From Bacillota bacterium (lineage in GTDB: Bacteria > Bacillota_E > Sulfobacillia > Sulfobacillales > Sulfobacillaceae), in contig JAKADW010000038.1 in NCBI GenBank assembly GCA_021820165.1, forward strand, positions 1 to 10,891: a DNA stretch of 10,891 nucleotides, written 5' to 3'. Of this stretch, positions 1 through 6,414 are shown one piece after another. Within the stretch, counting starts at the first letter, position 1. Each line of letters begins with the position of its first letter. The notes under the pieces were generated by a model. It saw only the letters and a program-made list of their open reading frames with translations. It searched no databases and was not told the origin of the DNA. A program made the position numbers and the translations under genes.

Positions 1-50
1 AAGTGACGAAAATCTTTGGGTGTGTGAATCCGTTCAAGCAAGCTGGCCAT
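1..50 (-). CDS. dxs: 1-deoxy-D-xylulose-5-phosphate synthase, N-terminal fragment (cut by window edge)
   Basis: Only the first 16 codons are present, reading MASLLERIHTPKDFRH. This matches the usual DXS opening, in which an LLERI or LLDRI motif is followed by a short P-x-D-(L/F)-R stretch. DXS condenses pyruvate and glyceraldehyde 3-phosphate with thiamine diphosphate, the first step of the MEP isoprenoid pathway. The ATG at 48-50 follows GGAGGG (55-60) at good spacing, 13 bases after the ispA stop. The position directly downstream of ispA is the classic Firmicute arrangement and supports the call. The fragment contains no catalytic residue, so the identification rests on the N-terminal signature and on gene order. 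Confidence 0.8.
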   Translation of the reverse strand, partial: MASLLERIHTPKDFRH

Positions 51-63
51 GAGGCCCTCCTCT

Positions 64-939
64 CTACCACGAGCGGTCCCGCATAAAGGCCAACAACTCC
101 CGAAGATGCTCGGCCCGTTGGGGGTCCACGAGCGCCAATGCCTGCCGACAATGCTTCTCGACCAACCTGCGCACCTCTTCCAACGGCATTAAAGAGGGAT
201 AGGTAGCCTTGCCGCGCTGGGCATCGGTCCCGGTGGCTTTGCCCAACTGTTGGGCATCGCCAATTACATTCAACATATCATCCACCATTTGAAAAGCCAA
301 CCCGAAGTGCTGACCAAACCGCGCCAGCGCTGCCGCATCCTCCCGACGGCCGGCCAAAAGCGGCGGAATCGATAACGCTACCGAAAACAGCGCTCCGGTT
401 TTGAGCCGATGAATGGTCTCCAATTCCGGCAGTCGTACCTCTTGATGTTCGGCCGCCAAATCGAGCACCTGACCCCGCACCAGACCTTCCCGGCCAGCGG
501 CCGCCGCCAATTTGCCCACCGCCGCGACCACCGCTGCGGCCGAAAATTGGTCCACTAAGGTCGCCATCTTCAAAAACGCCTCGGTGAGGAGTGCGTCGCC
601 GGCTAAAATCGCTCGAGCCTCCCCAAAGACCTTGTGGGTGGTCGCCTTTCCCCGTCGCCAGTCATCGTCATCCATGGCGGGCAAATCGTCATGAATTAAG
701 GAATAGGTATGCAAGTACTCCACGGCCAACACAGCCGGACGAATCTTCTCCCAGTCAATGCCTACATAGTCGGCCGCGGCTAACATCAACTGCGGGCGAA
801 GCCGTTTGCCGCCAGCCATTAGCGCATACGCCATGGCCTCCTCCACCGAGCCGGGCTGACGCTCCATCGCCTCGATGTCCGTCTGAATCCACTGGTTGAC
901 CCGTTCCCGCGCCCCATCGAGCCATGACCCACGCGTCAT
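64..939 (-). CDS. ispA: Farnesyl diphosphate synthase (short-chain polyprenyl synthase)
   Basis: Adds isopentenyl diphosphate to allylic diphosphates to make farnesyl diphosphate in the cytoplasm, feeding quinone and undecaprenyl lipid synthesis. With the ATG at 939 it has 291 residues, the normal family size. Visible motifs are GGKRLRP near 43-49, the first Asp-rich motif DDLPAMDDDD near 84-93, LKTGALF near 179-185, and the C-terminal GTDAQRGKATYP stretch near 237-248. The first Asp-rich motif has the two-residue insertion and the upstream Tyr (-5) typical of bacterial FPP synthases. The second Asp-rich motif reads DDMLN (220-224), with Asn where DDxxD normally ends. A GTG at 945 overlaps the xseB stop, but GGGAGG lies only 1 base before it and 7 bases before the ATG, so the ATG is preferred. 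Confidence 0.93.
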   Translation of the reverse strand: MTRGSWLDGARERVNQWIQTDIEAMERQPGSVEEAMAYALMAGGKRLRPQLMLAAADYVGIDWEKIRPAVLAVEYLHTYSLIHDDLPAMDDDDWRRGKATTHKVFGEARAILAGDALLTEAFLKMATLVDQFSAAAVVAAVGKLAAAAGREGLVRGQVLDLAAEHQEVRLPELETIHRLKTGALFSVALSIPPLLAGRREDAAALARFGQHFGLAFQMVDDMLNVIGDAQQLGKATGTDAQRGKATYPSLMPLEEVRRLVEKHCRQALALVDPQRAEHLRELLAFMRDRSW

Positions 940-941
940 CG

Positions 942-1145
942 TCACGCCTCCCGAGGTTTGGGGCTCTCCATCAAAGCCTCCGCCCGCTCTAATAATTTGT
1001 TGGCTCGTTGGCTTAACGCCTTCGCCTCTTGATAAAGACGGAGGCTTTCGCCGAGTGGGGCTCGGCCCGTTTCCAGCAACTTCACGATTTCTTCCAGACG
1101 GGCCATCAGGGTTTCATATTGGTCCAAATCTTGATCGTCATTCAT
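942..1145 (-). CDS. xseB: Exodeoxyribonuclease VII small subunit
   Basis: Small helical subunit of exonuclease VII, which with XseA degrades single-stranded DNA to oligonucleotides. The protein has 67 residues, normal for XseB. It shows the family pattern of a helix with LEEIVKLLETG (18-28), then LGESLRLYQEA (31-41), then a heptad-like helix ending in LLERAEALM. The frame stays open upstream for 31 more codons inside xseA, but that extension is Ser/Arg-rich and unlike XseB. The ATG at 1143-1145 begins exactly where similarity begins and follows GGAGGAGGG (1157-1165). It overlaps the 3' end of xseA by 8 bases, so translation is probably coupled, giving coordinated amounts of the two subunits. 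Confidence 0.9.
   Translation of the reverse strand: MNDDQDLDQYETLMARLEEIVKLLETGRAPLGESLRLYQEAKALSQRANKLLERAEALMESPKPREA
947..952 (-). promoter_or_regulatory. Ribosome binding site that decides the ispA start
   Basis: GGGAGG on the minus strand lies 7 bases before the ATG at 937-939 but only 1 base before the GTG at 943-945. This favours the ATG and a 291-residue IspA. The site lies inside the end of xseB. Confidence 0.7.
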
Positions 1146-2343
1146 CGCTCTCGTGACCCTCCTCCGACTGGATGGGCTGAACCCAGGCGCTTCCGTCGCT
1201 CCAATGCACCTCATAGCTTCTGTCCCATTGTAACCCATTGCGCGTTATCAGCGCTCCGGCGGCGTCGGTGACATACGCATAACCGCGTTCCAACGGCAGT
1301 TCCGGATTGAGCCAGGGCAATCGCGCATCGATGCGTTCCAAACGGTGCCGGCCCTCGACCATAATGCGCTCGGCGGCTCGTTCCACCCGTTCCTCCAAAC
1401 GGTCGAGCTGATGACGGTATTCGCGAAACAGGGTCTCCGGGTGAGCCAAAAGGCCATGTGCGACCCAGCCTTCAATACGGCTTCTTTCCCAGCTGAGGCG
1501 CTGGCGCAAAGCGCTATCCAGGCGGGAGGTCAAGGTTCCCTGCCAGACCCGCAGTTGTGCTACCTCTGGAACCGCCAACTCCGCCGCTGCCGAGGGCGTC
1601 GGCGCCCGAAGATCGGCTACCAAATCCACCAACGTGGTATCGATTTCATGGCCCACGGCCGAAATCACCGGCACAGGGGAAGCGAACACCGCCCGTACCA
1701 CGGCCTCATCGTTGAAGGCGGCCAAATCTTCCTTGGCGCCCCCACCACGACCGATGATGAGGACGTCCACATCGTCGCGACGAATCTTGGCTAAGGCGTC
1801 AACGATACTGGAGGCCGCTTCCCGGCCCTGAACCAAAACCGGATACAGCACCAGCGGCATGCCAGGAAAGCGCCGCGAGACGACCGTTTCGATATCAAAG
1901 CGGGCCGCTCCGGTACCCGACGTGATCACGCCCACAGCCCGCGGAACCAGGGGCAAAGCCCGCTTCGTCCGGGAGAACAGGCCTTCTTGATACAAGCGTT
2001 CCTTGAGCAATTGCAGCTGCTGATCCTGAGATCCACGCCCCATATCGCGAATCAACGATACGTACAACTGGGTTTGTCCATCCCGTTCAAAAACGCCCAC
2101 CCGGCCAAAGGCCAAAACTGCCATCCCATCTTTTAATGGAGCGCTAAGATTACTGGCGTCTCGCCGGAACATGACCGCTCTCAGCTGCGCCGTATCGTCT
2201 TTGAGCGTGAAATACCAGTGGCCCGAGCTATGATGCCGAACACCGCTGAGTTCCCCGGACACCCATACGCGCTGCCAATCCGCGACCCCTTCCACCAAGT
2301 GGCGAATCTGAGACACCAGTTCGCCGACGGATAGGGTTTTCAT
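1138..2343 (-). CDS. xseA: Exodeoxyribonuclease VII large subunit
   Basis: Catalytic and DNA-binding subunit of exonuclease VII, a single-strand-specific exonuclease used in repair and recombination. It has 401 residues, somewhat shorter than the roughly 450 common in Bacillus, with the difference mainly in the coiled-coil C-terminal half. The N-terminal OB-fold is visible at about 1-100 (VWVSGELSG, HWYFTLKDD). The catalytic domain carries VGVITSGTGAARFDI (137-151), GRGGGAKEDLAAFND (198-212), SAVGHEIDTTLVD (228-240) and ADLRAPTPSAAAELAVPE (243-260). The last of these is close to the family consensus. A Leu/Arg/Glu-rich helical stretch follows, then the C-terminal LERGYAYVTDAAG segment. The ATG overlaps the folD stop by 4 bases (ATGA). 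Confidence 0.95.
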   Translation of the reverse strand: MKTLSVGELVSQIRHLVEGVADWQRVWVSGELSGVRHHSSGHWYFTLKDDTAQLRAVMFRRDASNLSAPLKDGMAVLAFGRVGVFERDGQTQLYVSLIRDMGRGSQDQQLQLLKERLYQEGLFSRTKRALPLVPRAVGVITSGTGAARFDIETVVSRRFPGMPLVLYPVLVQGREAASSIVDALAKIRRDDVDVLIIGRGGGAKEDLAAFNDEAVVRAVFASPVPVISAVGHEIDTTLVDLVADLRAPTPSAAAELAVPEVAQLRVWQGTLTSRLDSALRQRLSWERSRIEGWVAHGLLAHPETLFREYRHQLDRLEERVERAAERIMVEGRHRLERIDARLPWLNPELPLERGYAYVTDAAGALITRNGLQWDRSYEVHWSDGSAWVQPIQSEEGHESDE

Positions 2344-3176
2344 GAGAAGTGCCCCTGAAAGGCTAACCAGGTGTTATTGAGAAGTTCTGCGATGGTCATA
2401 GGCCCCACCCCGCCGGGAACCGGGGATAGAGCGCCGGCATGGCCCTTTAGAGCTTCGGCGTCGACGTCTCCCACCAGCCCCGCCTCGGTCCGATGAATGC
2501 CCACATCTACTACCACTGCCCCAGGCTTAACCCATTCGCGGGTCACCAACCGAGGTCGCCCCGCCGCAGCGATCAAGACGTCCGCCTCACGGGCCACCTC
2601 CCAGGGATTTTCGGAGCGTGAGTGCAAAATAGACACGGTAGCATTTCGAGCCAACAACAGCAGGGCGGTGGGTAATCCCACCAAGGATGACCGCCCCACC
2701 ACGACCGCGCGACGCCCCGCCAACGGGACCTTAAAGGCGTCCAACAAATCCATAATCCCGGCCGGCGTGCACGGACGGAGCCCGGGTTGCATTTCGATTA
2801 GCGCCCCCTGACTGGTACGGGTAAGCCCGTCCACATCCTTTTCGGGCCGAATCGCCTCGATGACTCGCCGACGGTCAATTTGACGGGGCATGGGCAATTG
2901 CACAAGAATCCCATGGACCCCGGGATCCCGGTTGAGTTCTTCCACAACCTGGAGCACGTCCTCGGTTCGGCTAGATTCCGGCAATCGTCGTTCCAGGGAC
3001 CGCATACCCACCGAGCGCGCAGCTTTCCCCTTGTTACGCACATAAATTTCTGACGCCGGGTCGTTGCCCACTAAAACCACCGCAAGGCCAGGTTCCGCTT
3101 GGGACTTGGCAATTTCCTCCTTGAGCCTCTCCCGGAGGGACGCTGCCACGCGTTTTCCATCTAAAATCTCTGTCAC
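2340..3176 (-). CDS. folD: Bifunctional methylenetetrahydrofolate dehydrogenase / methenyltetrahydrofolate cyclohydrolase
   Basis: Interconverts 5,10-methylene-, 5,10-methenyl- and 10-formyl-tetrahydrofolate with NADP(H), supplying one-carbon units for purine and formyl-Met-tRNA synthesis. The GTG at 3174-3176 gives 278 residues, the usual size. GGGAGGG lies 6 bases upstream, and the GTG overlaps the upstream stop as GTGA. An ATG ten codons further upstream lies inside the preceding gene and would add a tail unlike the family. Motifs include VGNDPASEIYVRNK with the catalytic Tyr45 and Lys49, ILVQLPMP (90-97), EKDVDG (112-117), PCTPAGI (135-141), the Rossmann motif GRSSLVGLPTA (161-171) and PVPGGVGPMTIAELLNNT (252-269). 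The segment after KDVDG reads LTRTSQ instead of the usual FHPxNxG. Confidence 0.95.
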   Translation of the reverse strand: MTEILDGKRVAASLRERLKEEIAKSQAEPGLAVVLVGNDPASEIYVRNKGKAARSVGMRSLERRLPESSRTEDVLQVVEELNRDPGVHGILVQLPMPRQIDRRRVIEAIRPEKDVDGLTRTSQGALIEMQPGLRPCTPAGIMDLLDAFKVPLAGRRAVVVGRSSLVGLPTALLLLARNATVSILHSRSENPWEVAREADVLIAAAGRPRLVTREWVKPGAVVVDVGIHRTEAGLVGDVDAEALKGHAGALSPVPGGVGPMTIAELLNNTWLAFQGHFS

Positions 3177-4165
3177 TCTGCACCCTCCCTTGTGTCCCGG
3201 GCCCACCGTTCATAGGCTAAGAACGCCACCCCTACCGCGTTGTCTCGACTCAAGGCGGGCGAGGCGAAGCCTAATTGAAAACCCCGATCGGATAATCGCT
3301 GCATCAGCACCCGACGAATATGGGTATTCGCGGCCACTCCCCCGACGACCAAAAGGTCACCGGGTTCGGCCGCGGCCAGCACCAACGCCACCAGACTCTG
3401 AGCGATGGAGTCCAATACCCCCCGCGCTAAACCTGGCGGTTTCATGCCCGCCGCATACGCACGACGGGCGGCGGACTCCGGACCTGAAAAACTGGTCCAC
3501 CACCGATCCCCCTCCCGGCGGGGACGAGACCAAGGAATGGCCACCCAGTCATCGGTTTCCTCGGCCAGTTCATCCAGCGCCGGGCCCGCGGGAAACGGGA
3601 GGCCCATTAATACGCCAATCCGATCCACCATTTGGCCGGCATACAGATCATCGCTGCCTCCGACCAGTTCTACCTGCCAAGGGATCCTTCGCCGGTCCAC
3701 CCGCACCAATTCCGTGGTTCCCCCGGAAATGTGCAAGGCAAAGAACGGGTCTTGGGGTTCGAGCCCTGTATCGGCAAGTCCGGCCCGGATGTGGCCTTCC
3801 TGATGGGTCGTTTCGACGAGCGTCACCCCCGCACCCAATGCGACCCCTTGGGCCGCGAGGACTCCCGCCAAAAACGGAGGCAAGTACGAGTCGGGAGTCG
3901 GCCGAGGTGCCTTGGAGACCCCCACCACGTTAAGGCCCCTTGGAGGAAGCCCTAGCATCACTTGCTGCAACAGCGCCGGTAGATTTTTCACATGTTGAAA
4001 CAACGCCTCACTGGGACGGAGACCACGGTTGCCAACAGGAACGGTCAATAATCGCCGCTCTTGCCGAATCCAATGGCCATCCGACGATACCGCCGCAACC
4101 GAGGTAGTATAGGCGCTGGTATCAATGCCAAGACTCCAATGACTAGGAACGAGGTCGATCCGCAT
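3173..4165 (-). CDS. TsaD/Kae1-like ASKHA-family protein (peptidase M22 / 'O-sialoglycoprotein endopeptidase' paralogue)
   Basis: About 330 residues with the layout of the TsaD/Kae1 family, whose true members transfer threonylcarbamoyl to tRNA A37. It opens the fold with GIDTSAYTTSVAAV (13-26). It also has a PRP..SYLPPFLAG segment (88-101), the metal-ligand motif HQEGH (121-125), SGGTTELV (147-154), MGLPFPAGPALDELA (187-201), a TSFSGP segment, GGVAAN (275-280) and SRDNAVG (306-312). Several motifs differ from standard bacterial TsaD: SGGTT for SGGHT, SFSGPES for SFSGLKT, and SRDNA for CTDNA. I infer a paralogue, not the housekeeping TsaD. Similar genes sit near nusB and xseA in some Clostridia, but no function is established. 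The start is uncertain: GTG 4168 or ATG 4165, both overlapping nusB by over 20 bases, with AGAAGG only 2 bases before the ATG. Confidence 0.75.
   Translation of the reverse strand: MRIDLVPSHWSLGIDTSAYTTSVAAVSSDGHWIRQERRLLTVPVGNRGLRPSEALFQHVKNLPALLQQVMLGLPPRGLNVVGVSKAPRPTPDSYLPPFLAGVLAAQGVALGAGVTLVETTHQEGHIRAGLADTGLEPQDPFFALHISGGTTELVRVDRRRIPWQVELVGGSDDLYAGQMVDRIGVLMGLPFPAGPALDELAEETDDWVAIPWSRPRREGDRWWTSFSGPESAARRAYAAGMKPPGLARGVLDSIAQSLVALVLAAAEPGDLLVVGGVAANTHIRRVLMQRLSDRGFQLGFASPALSRDNAVGVAFLAYERWARDTREGAE
3183..3189 (-). promoter_or_regulatory. Ribosome binding site that decides the folD start
   Basis: GGGAGGG on the minus strand ends 6 bases before the GTG at 3174-3176. It lies inside the last codons of the upstream TsaD-like gene, so folD is probably translated by coupling. 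It excludes the ATG at 3204-3206, which would lie upstream of this site. Confidence 0.75.
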
Positions 4166-4568
4166 CACCTTCTGGTCTCACTTTGCCGGCCACTGATGCC
4201 AACACTCCGTTGACGAAACGCTTGGCCTCGTCCGTGCTGTAGGCTTGGGCTAGCTCCACCGCCTCGTCGATAATGACGGATAAGGGTACATCCGGTTCCT
4301 CGGCGATTTCGAACGAAGCGAGCCTGAGGATGTTGCGATCAATAGCAGGCATCCGGTGGATCCGCCAATCGTGGGCGGCGTCGGAAATCCATTCGTCCAG
4401 ATGTTTCTGGCGGGCGATGGTCCCCTCCACCAATTGCCGAGCGTATTGTCCGTCACTATCCGAAGCCCCTCCCAGGGTGCGCTCCAACACTTCGGGCAAC
4501 GTGGCCTGCGCGAGGTCATATTCAAACAAAATTTTTAATGCAAGTTCCCGTGCATGGTGCCGTGCCAC
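4143..4568 (-). CDS. nusB: Transcription antitermination protein NusB
   Basis: All-helical RNA-binding factor that, with NusE (S10), binds boxA RNA and promotes antitermination on rRNA operons. It has 141 residues, typical of the family. The N-terminus HHARELALKILFEYDL (4-19) and the core segments AIDRNILRLASFEI (75-88) and VIIDEAVELAQAYSTDEAKR (98-117), followed by FVNGVL, match NusB well. Translation starts at a GTG (4566-4568) preceded by GGGAGG at 7-base spacing, 17 bases after the asp23-family stop. The last residues (EGDADRPRS) are a short charged tail, and their DNA is shared with the start of the next gene in another frame. Confidence 0.93.
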   Translation of the reverse strand: MARHHARELALKILFEYDLAQATLPEVLERTLGGASDSDGQYARQLVEGTIARQKHLDEWISDAAHDWRIHRMPAIDRNILRLASFEIAEEPDVPLSVIIDEAVELAQAYSTDEAKRFVNGVLASVAGKVRPEGDADRPRS

Positions 4569-4585
4569 ACCTTAGCCTCCCGTCT

Positions 4586-4963
4586 TTATTCTTGGGCTTC
4601 GCTCTGAAAGGACACCCCTTGAATGTGAATGTCCACGGCGGAGACCGTTAAGCCGGTCGCATGCTCCACTTCTCTCTTCACCTTGGCTTGCACTTGCTGC
4701 GCCACTTCCGGAATTCGGACGCCATATGCGACGGTCAAATTCACGGACAAGTCGACGTTCCGGTCCTCCACGTCGACACGGACCCCACGCCCGGTGGGGC
4801 GACGGCCCAACACATCGTTGAGCCCGGCCGCCACTCCTCCCTGAAGTCCTTCGACGCCTTCCACTTCTTGGGCTGCCAATGCCGCAATCTCCGCGATCAC
4901 CTCGTTAGCAATGTGAACACTAGGGATAGCAGGCTTCAAACCCAAGCTCGACCCATCCTGCAT
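4586..4963 (-). CDS. Asp23/Gls24 family (DUF322) protein, YqhY-like
   Basis: A 125-residue Asp23-family protein. The recognisable part runs from VHIANEVIAEIAALAAQEVE (16-35) through VEGLQGG, then a beta-rich segment (VRVDVEDRNVDLSVNLTVAYG) and a final helix IPEVAQQVQAKVKREVEHAT followed by a VDIHIQGV strand. The order accC - yqhY - nusB is conserved in Firmicutes. In Bacillus subtilis YqhY has been tied genetically to control of acetyl-CoA carboxylase activity, so the position beside accC is meaningful. I infer the same role here, but the sequence does not prove it. The ATG follows AAAGGAGGG at 7-base spacing, and this site overlaps the accC stop codon. There is no signal peptide or membrane segment. 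Confidence 0.88.
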   Translation of the reverse strand: MQDGSSLGLKPAIPSVHIANEVIAEIAALAAQEVEGVEGLQGGVAAGLNDVLGRRPTGRGVRVDVEDRNVDLSVNLTVAYGVRIPEVAQQVQAKVKREVEHATGLTVSAVDIHIQGVSFQSEAQE

Positions 4964-4977
4964 TCAGGTTCCCTCCT

Positions 4978-6324
4978 TTACGCGCCTTTAAACCGCTCCG
5001 CGAGGAAGTTGATGTGGATATGACCCTGTTGAAATTCCGGGTCCTCCATTAATTGTTGGTGCATCTGAATGGTGGTCTTGACACCTTCCACTTTGAACTC
5101 CGTCAGTGCACGCCGCATCCGGGCCACCGCTTCTTCGCGGTCACGTCCCCAGGTCACCAGCTTTGCCAGCAAGGAATCGTAATAAGGCTGAACGGTGTAA
5201 CCGGCTTCAGCAGCCGCATCCACCCGAACCCAGGGACCGCCCGGTTCGCGCCAGGTGGTCACAGTGCCTGGGCTGGGCCGAAACTGCGTCGCGGGATCTT
5301 CTGCATTAATCCGACACTCGATGCTCCACCCCCGCAGGGAAACGTCCTCTTGGGCGATACTGAGCGGCAAACCGGCCGCCACCCGAATCTGCTCCTTCAC
5401 AATGTCCACGCCGGTGACCAGTTCCGTGCAAGGGTGTTCCACTTGGACCCGAGTGTTCATCTCCATAAAGTAGAAGTTCCCCGCTTGATCCAGCAAAAAT
5501 TCCAACGTCCCGGCGCCCACATAGTTGACCGCCAGCGCAGCCTTTTTAGCCGCCTCGCTCATGTGCTCGCGAATTTCCGGTGTCAATGCTGGAGAAGGCG
5601 CTTCCTCCATCACCTTCTGACGCCGACGCTGTAACGAACTCTCTCGCTCGCCGAGGCTCACGACATTGCCATGCATGTCGGCAATCACTTGGATTTCAAT
5701 ATGCCGCGGGTTAATGAGGTACTTTTCAAGATACACGTCGCCCTGACCGAAAGCAGATTTGGCCTCGCGGCTTGCGCGCTCAATTGCGTCTTCTAGCTGG
5801 TCGGGGCTTTCCACAATGCGAATGCCGCGACCTCCCCCGCCAAAGGATGCCTTGACCAGCACCGGATATCCAATGTCCTCCGCAATGCGCTGGGCTTCGG
5901 CAAGGTCCGAAACGGTTCCTTCTGTCCCCGGCACGACCGGAACGCCTGCTTGTTGCATCAGCCGTCGGGCGTCAGCTTTGATCCCCATGCTCTTAATCGC
6001 GTCGGCTGGGGGTCCAATGAAGACCAGACCCCAGGTTTCCACCACCCGGGCAAAATGATCATTTTCGGACAAAAAGCCGTAGCCTGGGTGAATGGCTTCG
6101 GCTCCCGTATGTACGGCGGCATTGATAATGTTCGGAATATGTAAGTAACTGAGGGCCGATTGGGCTGGACCGATAGGAAACGCTTCATCCGCATAGCGCA
6201 CATGCGGTGCGTCTTTATCCGCATCGGAGTAGACTGCCACCGTTTGAATGCCGAGTTCCCGGGCCGCCCGCATGACGCGAATCGCGATCTCCCCGCGATT
6301 GGCCACTAAAATCTTGCGAAACAT
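4978..6324 (-). CDS. accC: Acetyl-CoA carboxylase, biotin carboxylase subunit
   Basis: Carboxylates biotin on the carrier protein using ATP and bicarbonate, the first half-reaction of malonyl-CoA synthesis. It has 448 residues, the same size as Escherichia coli AccC. The N-terminal domain opens with KILVANRGEIAIRV (4-17). The ATP-grasp core has Lys116, the glycine loop GGGGRG (162-167), ERESSLQRRRQK (226-237), EMNTRVQVEH (288-297, with Glu288, Asn290, Arg292 and Glu296 in the catalytic positions) and ECRINAEDP. The protein ends with the C-terminal domain containing PYYDSLLAKL. It is a stand-alone subunit with no biotinyl domain attached. The ATG follows AAGGGGAGGA at 4-base spacing. No accB lies upstream, unlike in Bacillus. 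A possible promoter lies in the gap before it. Confidence 0.93.
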   Translation of the reverse strand: MFRKILVANRGEIAIRVMRAARELGIQTVAVYSDADKDAPHVRYADEAFPIGPAQSALSYLHIPNIINAAVHTGAEAIHPGYGFLSENDHFARVVETWGLVFIGPPADAIKSMGIKADARRLMQQAGVPVVPGTEGTVSDLAEAQRIAEDIGYPVLVKASFGGGGRGIRIVESPDQLEDAIERASREAKSAFGQGDVYLEKYLINPRHIEIQVIADMHGNVVSLGERESSLQRRRQKVMEEAPSPALTPEIREHMSEAAKKAALAVNYVGAGTLEFLLDQAGNFYFMEMNTRVQVEHPCTELVTGVDIVKEQIRVAAGLPLSIAQEDVSLRGWSIECRINAEDPATQFRPSPGTVTTWREPGGPWVRVDAAAEAGYTVQPYYDSLLAKLVTWGRDREEAVARMRRALTEFKVEGVKTTIQMHQQLMEDPEFQQGHIHINFLAERFKGA

Positions 6325-6351
6325 GCGATCCTCCCCTTCTTATCATTGACT

Positions 6352-6380
6352 AATAGACCATAATCGGGGAGAGATGTCTA
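6352..6380 (-). promoter_or_regulatory. Possible housekeeping promoter for accC and downstream genes
   Basis: On the minus strand TAGACA (6375-6380) resembles a -35 box (5 of 6 to TTGACA). After a 17-base spacer comes TCTATT (6352-6357, 4 of 6 to TATAAT), about 28 bases before the accC ATG. A promoter is expected here because essential genes follow genes made only in the sporulating mother cell. The -10 match is poor, so this is tentative. Confidence 0.35.
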
Positions 6381-6401
6381 GGGGGACCGGAGTCCCCCTA
6401 G
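6378..6401 (-). terminator. Stem-loop after spoIIIAH, possible transcript end or processing site
   Basis: A perfect 10-bp inverted repeat: CTAGGGGGAC (6378-6387) and GTCCCCCTAG (6392-6401) around a 4-base loop, read as TCCG on the transcribed strand. It starts 14 bases after the spoIIIAH stop. It is very GC-rich, but the bases after it on the minus strand are ACATCTCTCCCC, with no T-tract, so it is not a standard intrinsic terminator. It could slow read-through from spoIIIA, protect the 3' end, or be a Rho-type or processing site. A second CCCTAG at 6404-6409 could compete for pairing with the CTAGGG arm. Confidence 0.5.
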
Positions 6402-6414
6402 TTCCCTAGAACCT

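Noticed and set aside
1146..1238. N-terminal extension of xseB (98-residue version)
   Set aside because: The extension lies wholly within xseA, is unlike XseB, and a strong ribosome site precedes the internal ATG.
3177..3206. Upstream ATG for folD adding ten residues
   Set aside because: It lies inside the TsaD-like gene with the ribosome site downstream of it, and the added Gly/His-rich tail is not found in FolD proteins.
3064..3933. Long plus-strand open frame (289 codons) opposite folD and the TsaD-like gene
   Set aside because: It is Pro/Arg-rich with no family motif and spans the junction of two well-supported minus-strand genes. Such frames are common opposite GC-rich codons.
6378..6401. 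Stem-loop as a standard intrinsic terminator
   Set aside because: Neither strand has a run of T after the stem, so only a weaker role (pausing, processing, operator) is proposed.
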